Positions 35,865 to 44,069 of a stretch of 64,000 bases of DNA are shown piece by piece (position 1 is the first letter of the stretch; each line of letters starts with the position of its first letter). Source of the stretch: Verticiella sediminum (GTDB lineage: Bacteria > Pseudomonadota > Gammaproteobacteria > Burkholderiales > Burkholderiaceae_B); the NCBI RefSeq assembly GCF_007558815.1, contig NZ_VLTJ01000042.1:310001-374000 (forward strand), given 5' to 3'. The notes beneath the pieces are model-generated. The model had not been told where the DNA came from, did no database searches, and worked only from the letters and a program-made list of their open reading frames with translations. Made by a program: the position numbers and the translations under genes.

Positions 35865-36821
35865 TCAGGTCGGTGACTTTTCGTGATTGATGAAAAACTC
35901 GTCCGGAACGCTCGGCCCCCACACGTGGAGCGCATCGTGCGCTGGGTGGTCCGCCGATGGCCAGACCGTGTCGTGAGGGATGTAGTCGATGTCGAAGGAG
36001 TACTCGGCGTAGCTGCCCCAGGGGTCGCGGACGTAATGGAAATAATTCGAACCGAGCACGTGGCGACCCACGCCCCAGCCACGGTCATAGCCGGCCTGTC
36101 GCATCTGTTCGGCACCCATGCCCACCTCGTCGATGCTGCCGACGTCCCAGCTCGAATGATGGAGGCCGGCATGGCTGGACTTGGCGAATGCCACGAGATG
36201 ATGATCGGAGCCGTGTACGCCGTGCAGAAACGCCACGCCGTCACCCGAGCGATCGGACAGACGCAGCCCCAGGACTTCTTCGCAGAAGCACACCATGGCC
36301 AGGACGTCCGGGCTGAAGAACAGCACATGCGACAGGCGACGGGGCCGCACCTGCGCTACGTCGCTGCGGCAGGAGGCCGCCCTCTGCCCCGGGGCGGCGG
36401 GCAACCGGGAGGTAGGCTCAGACTTGGCGTCGGGCATTACTTTCGGCGAGTCCAGCAACTGGATGAGCGTGCCGTCCGGACTGCGCAGCCAGAGACCCTC
36501 GCCGTCGGACCATGGATGCGGCGCCGCCCCGATGTTCCGCTCGGAGATGCAGGTGCGCATCCGTGCAAGATCGTCGGCGTAGACCCCGAGGCTCAGATAC
36601 TCGAAGCGTTTCGTTTCGCCCGTCGCATGGACCGACGCCCAGCAATGCGGATGGCCCGAGGTGTACAGGTCCAGCCGATCCTCTCCGGCACGCCGGACTT
36701 CCAGTCCGAAGGCCTCATAGAACGCCTGGGCCTCGGACAGTTCGGGTACGGAGAATACGAACCGGTTGACGGAATGCACGCCGGTGCCTTCGGTACGACA
36801 CCCCGCTGCGATCGATGTCAT
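35865..36821 (-). CDS. type I extradiol ring-cleavage dioxygenase (VOC, two-domain)
   Basis: 318 residues made of two VOC domains (about 15-125 and 160-285). The Fe(II) triad is readable in the second: H165 in RRLSHVLFF, H221 or H222 in GLHHSSWDV and E273 in GSYAEYSFD, with Y279 nearby. Such enzymes insert O2 next to a catechol and give a yellow 2-hydroxymuconic-type product. ATG 36821 overlaps the monooxygenase stop (ATGA), so hydroxylation and ring opening are translationally coupled. Confidence 0.85.
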   Translation of the reverse strand: MTSIAAGCRTEGTGVHSVNRFVFSVPELSEAQAFYEAFGLEVRRAGEDRLDLYTSGHPHCWASVHATGETKRFEYLSLGVYADDLARMRTCISERNIGAAPHPWSDGEGLWLRSPDGTLIQLLDSPKVMPDAKSEPTSRLPAAPGQRAASCRSDVAQVRPRRLSHVLFFSPDVLAMVCFCEEVLGLRLSDRSGDGVAFLHGVHGSDHHLVAFAKSSHAGLHHSSWDVGSIDEVGMGAEQMRQAGYDRGWGVGRHVLGSNYFHYVRDPWGSYAEYSFDIDYIPHDTVWPSADHPAHDALHVWGPSVPDEFFINHEKSPT

Positions 36822-38467
36822 CTTGTCTCTCCCTGTGGAATGGCGGCGCCTGCGACGTGCTCCAGCACGCTGCTGCCGGGCCACGCGTCTCCCCGCCAGG
36901 CCACATGCTGATCCGGCCGGATCAAGGTCAGGCGCGCCGGATACTGATTGGCCACCCCGCCCTCGGTCGGCCGAATCACGGTAAGCGGCAAGCGCCGCGC
37001 TTCTGCCTGTGCCGCGGCGGCTTCGATATCTTTCTCGGACGCCGATGCCGAAGCCAGCAATGTGAACCCCTGGCCGAAGTGGTCGTATAGAGAACTGCCG
37101 TCGTGCAGCCAGGCGTGCGGGGCCAAGGCGCCGGGCCTGGACGTCGGCACGTAGTTGATGAAATCGCGTGACGCTGCCGGGCTGCCATCGGGAACGACGA
37201 TCGGAGAATCGACATATTGGTAGCCAAGCACGACACCCAGGGTCGAGAACTCGCGCATCTTGGCCGCCAGGATGCGCTGCCCGACCTCCCGGCGGACCTG
37301 CTCGCCCGTCTCGTCCTGCGCCTCGATCTGGTCGGCAAGCAACTGATTGCCCAACATGGAGTGATTCAATACCGCCTCGTCCAGCACCCATTGGTGCACG
37401 GGGCGCCGCTCGATCTCGTAGCTGTCGAGAAGCCCCGCCCCGCCCCACCCCTGCAGTGTGGCGGCCAGCTTCCAACCCAGGTCCACGCTGTCGCCGATGC
37501 CCATGTTCATGCCATAGCCGCCGAACGGCGGGTGCAGATGGCAGGCGTCGCCGACGAGGAATATGCGCCCCTTCCGATAGCGATCGCCCAGCAGCCGGCT
37601 GGCGACCCATTCGTCGCTGCTCAGCACCTCGTAAGACAGGTCGATACCCGTGGCGCGAGCAATCAGGGAGCGCGCGTCGACGCCGCTGGCCAGCAGGCGC
37701 TCGTCCACCTGCGTGGGCATGAAGAACCAGGTGTCGCCGCGGTCCATCGGCCCGATCAGGCTGGGCACGTCGCGATTGATCTGCCAGTACATGATGGCGG
37801 GCCCGTGGCGATGCGCCTGCGCCAGGCCAGGGGCGCGAAAGACGATGTTGAGATTGCGCGAAAGGCCATACTGCCCTTGCATGCGCGTACCGATCAACTC
37901 GCGAACCGAGCTGCGCGCGCCGTCTGCCCCAACGGCATACCCTGCCCTGACCTGCACATCGCGTCCATGCTGCAAGTCGCGCAGGACGGCCGTGACGCCC
38001 TGCGCGTCCTGCCCCAAGTCCAATAGCTCGCACTGAAACCGGATCTCCACGCCGGGCAGGGATTCGGCGTGCGCTCGCAGTATGTCTTCGACCGCGTACT
38101 GTGGAATCCACTGCGCATGTTCCGAGTACAGCGGATTGCGTCCAGGTGCGCAATACATCGCATTCTCGTGCCGTGCCAGCCCCGGGCCTGCCAGCCGCGT
38201 GCAGAACACCACGTGAGAAGGATGATCGATGCCCAGAGGCGCCGCGGCCCGCAGACGGTGCGCGATCCCCCATCGGCGAAAGTGCTCGCAGGTCCTGACA
38301 TTGGTTGTCTTGGCCCTGGGCGCGTAACCGACTCGGTTGTTGCGCTCGACCAGTAGGCAAGGCACGCCGCGGTGTCCCAGCTCTATGGCCAGCCCGAGCC
38401 CCGCCGGGCCGGCTCCGACGATCAACACTTGCGGCGACGTTTCTTCGCTCACCGTTTCCTCTCCCAT
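36818..38467 (-). CDS. FAD-dependent aromatic monooxygenase (MhpA/PheA/TfdB type)
   Basis: 549 residues, first gene of the operon. The FAD fold begins VLIVGAGPAGLGLAIELGHR (GxGxxG) and LLVERN; the DG motif is in GYAVGADGARSSVREL and the second FAD motif in GDACHLHPPFGGYGMNMGIG with DLGWKL after it. The C-terminal thioredoxin-like domain is recognisable (TLIRPDQHVAWRGD). Group-A flavin hydroxylases add oxygen to phenols or hydroxyphenylpropionates using NAD(P)H. Start ATG 38467 follows GGAAAC. Divergent from the LysR gene. Confidence 0.9.
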   Translation of the reverse strand: MGEETVSEETSPQVLIVGAGPAGLGLAIELGHRGVPCLLVERNNRVGYAPRAKTTNVRTCEHFRRWGIAHRLRAAAPLGIDHPSHVVFCTRLAGPGLARHENAMYCAPGRNPLYSEHAQWIPQYAVEDILRAHAESLPGVEIRFQCELLDLGQDAQGVTAVLRDLQHGRDVQVRAGYAVGADGARSSVRELIGTRMQGQYGLSRNLNIVFRAPGLAQAHRHGPAIMYWQINRDVPSLIGPMDRGDTWFFMPTQVDERLLASGVDARSLIARATGIDLSYEVLSSDEWVASRLLGDRYRKGRIFLVGDACHLHPPFGGYGMNMGIGDSVDLGWKLAATLQGWGGAGLLDSYEIERRPVHQWVLDEAVLNHSMLGNQLLADQIEAQDETGEQVRREVGQRILAAKMREFSTLGVVLGYQYVDSPIVVPDGSPAASRDFINYVPTSRPGALAPHAWLHDGSSLYDHFGQGFTLLASASASEKDIEAAAAQAEARRLPLTVIRPTEGGVANQYPARLTLIRPDQHVAWRGDAWPGSSVLEHVAGAAIPQGETR

Positions 38468-38574
38468 GTCACCGGCACACGATGCGGCGATAGGGGGCCA
38501 TCTTAGGAAGTTCGATATGATTCATAAAGATGGCAAAATCTTCGTACCGATATCAATAATGAATCACCAGGGCC
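38468..38574. promoter_or_regulatory. divergent LysR/monooxygenase control region
   Basis: AT-richer 107-base region. ATTCAT near 38520 and ATGAAT near 38562 are inverted copies, and GATATGATTC and GATATCAATAATG show related half-sites, as expected for a LysR-bound divergent promoter. No exact boundaries can be given. Confidence 0.45.
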
Positions 38575-39471
38575 ATGAAACTCAATGTCTTGAGGGACTT
38601 CGTCGCGACCGCAGAGCGTGGCGGCGTGCGGGCGGCTGCGCGCTTTCTCGGCGTTCCCCAACCCGCGATCTCGCGCAGCATCCGCGAACTGGAAAAGGAG
38701 CTCGATGCGGTTCTCTTCGAGCGCGGTGCGAAGGGCGTCAGGTTGACACCGGTAGGCACGGTCTTTCTGCGCCGTGCCACGGCGATACGCAGGGAACTGG
38801 AACGCGCCCAGGAGGAGATCGAACAATTACGAGGCACGGCCAATGGACGGGTCACTTTGGGCATGTCCATCGTTCCGCACCTGGCGCTCTTCTCGGACGT
38901 GCTGCAAACGTTTCGTCATCGCTATCCGGATATCCATCTGGAAGTGGTCGACGGCGTGTATCCGGTCATCGAAAGCGCGTTGCTGGACGGCAGCATGGAT
39001 TTCTACATCGGCCCGGTGCCCGCCAAGCTGCCCGGCGAACTGCAAGTCGAGAAACTGTTCGACAACACGCGCGTGATACTTGGCCGCACGGGCCATCCAC
39101 TGGCTGGCGCAACGTCCTTGCGTGAACTGGTCGACGCGCAATGGATCACCACTTCCATCACCCACAAGGCCGAAGAAGAGCTGGGCCCGCTCTTCGAAAA
39201 ATACGGGCTTGCGGCACCGCACCTGGCCATGAGGGCACAATCGGCACTGACCTTCCTCACCGCGATTACGCACTCCGACCTGTTGATGATGCTGCCGGTG
39301 CAATGGCTGCGCTACCCGCTACTGAGCGCGGCTTTTCAACAAATCACAGTCCAGGAACCGCTGCCTGCGCCCCCCATCTGCATTGTCCAGCGCACGGGCT
39401 TTCCGCTGACGCCGGCGGCCGAGTACTACTGCACGTTGGCGCGGCGCGCCAGCAGGCATATTTCACATTGA
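38575..39471 (+). CDS. LysR-family transcriptional regulator
   Basis: 298 residues. The helix-turn-helix covers MKLNVLRDFVATAERGGVRAAA through PQPAISRSIRELEKELDAVLF, followed by the linker helix and the periplasmic-binding-like effector domain (GRVTLGMSIVPHLALF onward). It is divergent from the monooxygenase operon and is therefore its probable activator, likely responding to the aromatic substrate or ring-cleavage product. Confidence 0.9.
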   Translation: MKLNVLRDFVATAERGGVRAAARFLGVPQPAISRSIRELEKELDAVLFERGAKGVRLTPVGTVFLRRATAIRRELERAQEEIEQLRGTANGRVTLGMSIVPHLALFSDVLQTFRHRYPDIHLEVVDGVYPVIESALLDGSMDFYIGPVPAKLPGELQVEKLFDNTRVILGRTGHPLAGATSLRELVDAQWITTSITHKAEEELGPLFEKYGLAAPHLAMRAQSALTFLTAITHSDLLMMLPVQWLRYPLLSAAFQQITVQEPLPAPPICIVQRTGFPLTPAAEYYCTLARRASRHISH

Positions 39472-39676
39472 GATCGGCTTGCGGCAAACGGGGCGTATGC
39501 ATGCTGCGGATCCACGACGCCTGGAACCCGGGGGAGGAACTGCAGCGCTGCGCGAGCGGGCATCTAAGCTTATGCCCGTTAATTCATGACGGATTCTTCG
39601 TTCCACCTGCCCGCCCCCGCTCCCTAGACTGCGAGGTTCAGCGTGCATCGCGCGCAACGAACACTCGGAGTCTGTC
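39472..39676. promoter_or_regulatory. 205-base region before atypical Bug/TauD pair
   Basis: Nothing but promoter space is seen. A stretch around 39560-39600 is more AT-rich than its surroundings and could hold a promoter; no clear consensus or palindrome can be given. Confidence 0.3.
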
Positions 39677-40726
39677 ATGCGTATTCCCATCAACCGCCCC
39701 TGGTCGCAGCTACTCGCGCTGACCCTGCTGGCCTGGACCGGCGCCCTGCCCGCGGCCCAGGCCCAGGCCGAGCCCGTGCCAAGCTGGCAGCCGACCAAAG
39801 CCGCGGAGTTCGTCGTTCCGGGGGGCGCAGGTGCTGCGTTGGATCTGGCCGCACGCAAGCTCACCGACCTTCTCGCCCGAGAGAACCACACATCGCCCTT
39901 CGTGGTGTCCAACAAGCCGGGCGCGCACTCGATCCAGGCGCTGGAGACGGTATACCGGCAGGCGGGTGACGCCCATACCCTGATCACGCTCAGCAGCGGC
40001 TACGTGACGAGCCAGGCGCAGAACGCACTGCCCGAACACCTGCAGACGCTGACGCCGCTGGCAACCCTGTTCCGCGAGTTCGTCGCTGTCGTCGTGCGTG
40101 AAGACTCCCCGATCCAGGATGTCAACGGTCTGGTCGCCGCGCTCAAGCAGGATCCGGGTGCCCTCTCCATCGGCATCGCCAACACCCTGGGCAACCACAT
40201 CCACCTGGGCGCCGCACAGCCGCTCAAGCAGGCCGGCGTGGACATCGCGCACCTGCGCGTGGTGCCGTACAAGTCGTCGGCCGAATCCATGAGCGCGCTC
40301 GTCGGCGGGCATCTGGACGTCGTGGCTGCGACCACGCCCAATCTGCTGCCCTACCTGCAAAGCGGCCGGGTCCGCGTCATCGCCATCGGCGCGGAGCAGC
40401 GCCTGCAAGGTGATTTCGCGCAAGCGCCCACCTGGAAGGAACAAGGCATCGACTACGTGAATCAGGCCTACCAGGGTGTGATGACCGTTCCCGACGCTAC
40501 GCCGGCACAGGTGGCCTATTGGATCGATGCACTGGAGAAGGCGACGCAAACGCCTGACTGGCAGGCCTTCGTCACGCTCAATCAATGGGAGCCCTACTTC
40601 CTCGGCCCCGACGAGACCCGTCGCGCCATTGCGCAGCAGACACGCCAGACACACGAACTGCTGGCCGAACTGGGCCTCATCCCCGACGCCGCCCCAAGAC
40701 ACGTGGCGCAAGCCGCCGCCCGCTGA
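39677..40726 (+). CDS. atypical Bug-like periplasmic receptor
   Basis: 349 residues, about 25 longer than the other Bug proteins here. Signal peptide MRIPINRPWSQLLALTLLAW with cleavage near AQAQAEP. The ligand loop reads AEFVVPGGAGAALDLAARKL and the second loop VVSNKPGAHSIQALE, so the family PGG and Asp are kept but the GAGG loop is changed. It has ANTLGNHIHLGAAQPLK in place of the usual GSxxHL motif. It is 20 bases before a TauD-type dioxygenase and probably binds that enzyme's substrate. Confidence 0.85.
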   Translation: MRIPINRPWSQLLALTLLAWTGALPAAQAQAEPVPSWQPTKAAEFVVPGGAGAALDLAARKLTDLLARENHTSPFVVSNKPGAHSIQALETVYRQAGDAHTLITLSSGYVTSQAQNALPEHLQTLTPLATLFREFVAVVVREDSPIQDVNGLVAALKQDPGALSIGIANTLGNHIHLGAAQPLKQAGVDIAHLRVVPYKSSAESMSALVGGHLDVVAATTPNLLPYLQSGRVRVIAIGAEQRLQGDFAQAPTWKEQGIDYVNQAYQGVMTVPDATPAQVAYWIDALEKATQTPDWQAFVTLNQWEPYFLGPDETRRAIAQQTRQTHELLAELGLIPDAAPRHVAQAAAR

Positions 40727-40746
40727 ACATCCGCGAGGAGACAATC

Positions 40747-41736
40747 ATGAACATGGCACTCGAACGCACGCCCCTGGACCTGCTCGACGATCGTCTGCAC
40801 GCCGCACTCGCAGGCACGCCGCACGTCCGGGTCGAACCGCAGTCGGCACATATCGGCGCGTTGATCCAGGGATTGGATCTCACCCGAGCGTTGAGCGAGG
40901 CGGACGTCGAAACAGTGCATGCTGCCCTGCTGCGCTGGAAAGTGGTGTTCTTTCGCGATCAGCCGCTCACCCACGAACAGCACATCCGCTTCGCCCGGCA
41001 TTTCGGCGAGCTGACGCTGGGCCACCCGGTGTTCGGCCACGTCGACGGGCACCCCGAGCTGTACTCGATCGCCAAGCACCGCAAAGCCAATCGCCATACC
41101 GGCGAAGCCGAACGACGCCCGTGGACCGGTTGGCACGCAGACGTCACCGCCGCGCACAACCCGCCCGCGGCCTCGATCCTGCGTGGCGTGACCATTCCGC
41201 CCTATGGCGGCGACACCCAATGGACCAACCTCGCAGCCGCCTACAGTGCGCTGTCCGAACCCTTGCGCAACTTCATCGACACCTTACGCGGAGAGCATCG
41301 CTTCAGCCCGCCGCAAGGGGCACAGGCTTCAGACGAATATCGCGAACTGGTCCAGCGCAATACCCTGGTGAGCGAGCACCCGCTCGTCACTGTCCATCCC
41401 GAAACGGGCGAGAAGGTGCTCTACATCAGCCCGGGTTTCCTGAAGACGCTGCGCGGCCTGCGCACGCGGGAGAGCCGCGTGTTGCTGGAGTTCCTGTGGG
41501 AGCACTCCGTCAGCAGCGAATTCACCGTGCGCTTCAAGTGGGAACCCGGCTCGATCGCGTTCTGGGACAACCGCAGCACCGCTCACGTGGCCCCGCAGGA
41601 CATCTTTGCACTGGACTTCGACCGCCAGCTCTATCGGGCCACCCTGGTCGGCGCGGTCCCCGTGGGCGCGGACGGACGCGCATCGGTTGCGCTCGAAGGC
41701 GATCCGATGCTGGCCGCGCACGGCGCGGCGTACTGA
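40747..41736 (+). CDS. TauD/TfdA-family alpha-ketoglutarate-dependent dioxygenase
   Basis: 329 residues from ATG 40747 with AGGAG upstream. The 2-His-1-carboxylate triad is H130 and D132 in GWHADVT and H280 in STAHVAP; R297 in YRATLVG binds alpha-ketoglutarate. TauD and TfdA use Fe(II), O2 and alpha-ketoglutarate to hydroxylate taurine, alkyl sulfates or phenoxyacetates, causing release of sulfite or glyoxylate. Pairing with a Bug receptor rather than a TauABC transporter hints at a carboxylated substrate such as a phenoxyacid. Confidence 0.9.
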   Translation: MNMALERTPLDLLDDRLHAALAGTPHVRVEPQSAHIGALIQGLDLTRALSEADVETVHAALLRWKVVFFRDQPLTHEQHIRFARHFGELTLGHPVFGHVDGHPELYSIAKHRKANRHTGEAERRPWTGWHADVTAAHNPPAASILRGVTIPPYGGDTQWTNLAAAYSALSEPLRNFIDTLRGEHRFSPPQGAQASDEYRELVQRNTLVSEHPLVTVHPETGEKVLYISPGFLKTLRGLRTRESRVLLEFLWEHSVSSEFTVRFKWEPGSIAFWDNRSTAHVAPQDIFALDFDRQLYRATLVGAVPVGADGRASVALEGDPMLAAHGAAY

Positions 41737-41829
41737 CGGACTGAGCACCGCCACCAGACGCAGAGCGGCCGGGACGGTGCAACCATCCTGGCCACGCCAC
41801 CGCGCCGATCAGGTCATACCGCAGCCCAT

Positions 41830-42945
41830 CTACGGCAGATAGGCCTCGCCCCCGATCTCGATGATCTGCTCTTCGCTCAAGGTGCGATGCCAATGCGAGT
41901 ACAGCACCTGTTGCGATGCCGGCAGCCCGACATTCTGCTTCAGGTAGCGGTGAATCTCGCGAAAGGACCGGTACTCGCAACCGCCCCAGACTAGGACCCC
42001 GCTGCGATCCGCCGGCCATGCAATGCCATGGACAGCCTGCGCAAGCAACATTGTCGAGCCGGCCGCGGCGCCGGCGCGATGCAGCCAATGCACGCGCATG
42101 CCCGCCCGCGGGGCCAGCGCCAGTTCAGCCTCGCTGTCCTGTACCTCGATGAAGGCGACGCCGCGGGCATCATCCGGCAGCCTCTCCAGGATGCGGGCAA
42201 TGCCCGGAAGCCCGGTCTCATCGCCGACGAGCACATGGAACGATGCCGGTTTCAAGCCGCCCGCGGCCGGGCCGATCACCCCCACGCGGTCCCCCGGCGC
42301 CGCGCTCAGCGCCCAGGCAGTCGCGGGGCCGGCCGCCGCGTGCAGGCAGAAGTCGATGGAGAGCTGCCCTTTGTCCGCATCGACGTGCCGGATCGTATAG
42401 ACGCGCGTCGGCAGCTTTCCACCCGGCCAGACCACGTGGCCCCGCTCATCCAGCATCGGCCACACCGGCTCGTCCACGCCCTTGGGTGCGAAGATCAACC
42501 GGCAATGCATCTGGTCGATGCGGTCCAGGTGCGCGAGATCGTCACCCTCGAAGACGATGCGGCGCATCGACCTCGTCAGCGACCGGACCTGAACGACGCG
42601 CACCTCGCGCAGGTCCTCAACCGGCGCGAGGCCCGCGACACCGCCATGCCAATCGATGTCGAGCCGCTCGCGGGCAGCGATGAACCCGATGGGCCCGGCC
42701 ACCGCATGCTTCATGCGATTGAGCCTCTGCCAGCTCCGGGCTTCGACGCGAACCAGCAGCTTTCCTGGTTGGACCTCGAGAAAAGCGTGGCCGAACGACG
42801 ACGCCACGGCATAACCCTTTGCGTCCGGCGTGACCGTCATGTCGTGCGTCGCAAGCGATGCCAGGATCGGCGCGACGTAATCCGCCACCGCAGGAAAATC
42901 GATGGTGGCAGAGGCCGTACAGGTTGGCGGCACAGTATGGTTCAT
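41830..42945 (-). CDS. siderophore-interacting flavoprotein with N-terminal DUF2218 domain
   Basis: 371 residues from ATG 42945 (AGGAG upstream). Residues about 15-95 form a DUF2218 domain (ASSFGHAFLEVQPGKLLVRVE). The rest is a ViuB/SIP ferric-siderophore reductase: RVVQVRSLTRSMRRIVFEGD, the FAD-binding PTRVYTIRHVD (RxYTxR), AAPGDRVGVIGPAAGG and the C-terminal VLVWGGCEYRSFREIHRYL with YSHWHRTL. It releases iron from imported ferric siderophore in the cytoplasm. Four-base gap to the binding-protein gene. Fusion of the two domains in one chain is less common than SIP alone. Confidence 0.85.
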   Translation of the reverse strand: MNHTVPPTCTASATIDFPAVADYVAPILASLATHDMTVTPDAKGYAVASSFGHAFLEVQPGKLLVRVEARSWQRLNRMKHAVAGPIGFIAARERLDIDWHGGVAGLAPVEDLREVRVVQVRSLTRSMRRIVFEGDDLAHLDRIDQMHCRLIFAPKGVDEPVWPMLDERGHVVWPGGKLPTRVYTIRHVDADKGQLSIDFCLHAAAGPATAWALSAAPGDRVGVIGPAAGGLKPASFHVLVGDETGLPGIARILERLPDDARGVAFIEVQDSEAELALAPRAGMRVHWLHRAGAAAGSTMLLAQAVHGIAWPADRSGVLVWGGCEYRSFREIHRYLKQNVGLPASQQVLYSHWHRTLSEEQIIEIGGEAYLP

Positions 42946-42949
42946 GGAT

Positions 42950-44062
42950 TCACTCCTGGATCGAGACCCACAGCGGCCCCTCGATCGGCACGGCAAGAAA
43001 GCGTCGATTCAGTTCAGCCAGCGTGGCTGCGGGATCGAGATCGCGCAATCGTTCCGGGTGAAGCCATTTGGCTGCGATTTCGACAAAGAGCACATTGAAC
43101 GGCGGGCTGGTGATGAGACCCGTCCAGATCCCGTGTACCCGATGCCGGCGCACGCTGGGCAGGCTGGCGAACCCGGTCCGCGCGACGAGGCGTTCCAATC
43201 CGTCCCTCCCCTCGGCCGCCGGGATACCCGGGCCGATGGCCGGCCGTCTGCCTGCGGACCACCCTCCCCCCGATGCGATATACACGTCATGCGGCGTGCG
43301 GACCAGATATTCCAGTTGCAGCTTCTGGAACCAGGGCGCCGTCACCGCGGGCAGTGTCGTGCCGCCTGCCAGCGTCAGCAGCTCACCCCAGACCTGCGTG
43401 CCGGCCACCCAGCAACAGTCGTCCAGCGTCGACTGCACTTCCAGATAGGTGGTGACCGGTGCCGCACCTTTCAGACGCTTGGCGACCTCGGCCAGATGCG
43501 CATCGGCGAAGGCCGAGAATGCCGTGGCCTGCTCACGGGCACCGAGAACATCCCCCCACATGCGCACTTGCCTATGCAGGTTCTCGACCGGGCCAACGGG
43601 TGCGGACGGCACCGCGTTGCTGGCAACCTCGCTGAAGACCACAGGTATGCCCAGCGCGGACAGGCGCGCCAACAGGGCGTCGCTGCCTTGCGGCACCATA
43701 TACGAACTCGCCACGACGAGATCCGGCGACAGCGCCAGAATGCCCTCCACCGAGAGCGTCTCCGGCGTCTGCTGGCCGACCACAGGCATCGGCCCGCCTC
43801 GCTCGAAACTCGCCTGTACCTGCGGGCTGTCGATACGGTCCACCGCCGCCCAGCCGACGACCAGCGAGGCAGGGTCCGGATGCAGCATGGCCATGCAGAG
43901 GATGTCGCGCGCCTCCAGCAACACGATGCGTCCGGGCAGGCGGGGCAAGGTAACGGAGCGGCCCGCCATGTCCGTCACCCGCCGAGGCTCGTCCGCCCGC
44001 ACAGCCCACGTCGCCCCAAGGCTGCTCACCAGCAGGCCACCGCAGAACCGACGTCGATTCAT
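42950..44062 (-). CDS. ferric-siderophore periplasmic binding protein (FhuD-like, cluster A-2)
   Basis: 370 residues. Signal MNRRRFCGGLLVSSLGATWA has a twin-arginine start, so Tat export is plausible. The PF01497 domain includes RRVTDMAGRSVTLPRLPGRIVL, ILALSPDLVVASSYMVP and DDCCWVAGTQVWGELLTLAG. It sits between the receptor and the SIP reductase. No FecCD-type permease or ATPase is encoded beside it, so these must come from elsewhere or the protein serves another role. Confidence 0.85.
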   Translation of the reverse strand: MNRRRFCGGLLVSSLGATWAVRADEPRRVTDMAGRSVTLPRLPGRIVLLEARDILCMAMLHPDPASLVVGWAAVDRIDSPQVQASFERGGPMPVVGQQTPETLSVEGILALSPDLVVASSYMVPQGSDALLARLSALGIPVVFSEVASNAVPSAPVGPVENLHRQVRMWGDVLGAREQATAFSAFADAHLAEVAKRLKGAAPVTTYLEVQSTLDDCCWVAGTQVWGELLTLAGGTTLPAVTAPWFQKLQLEYLVRTPHDVYIASGGGWSAGRRPAIGPGIPAAEGRDGLERLVARTGFASLPSVRRHRVHGIWTGLITSPPFNVLFVEIAAKWLHPERLRDLDPAATLAELNRRFLAVPIEGPLWVSIQE

Positions 44063-44069
44063 CCCACCC

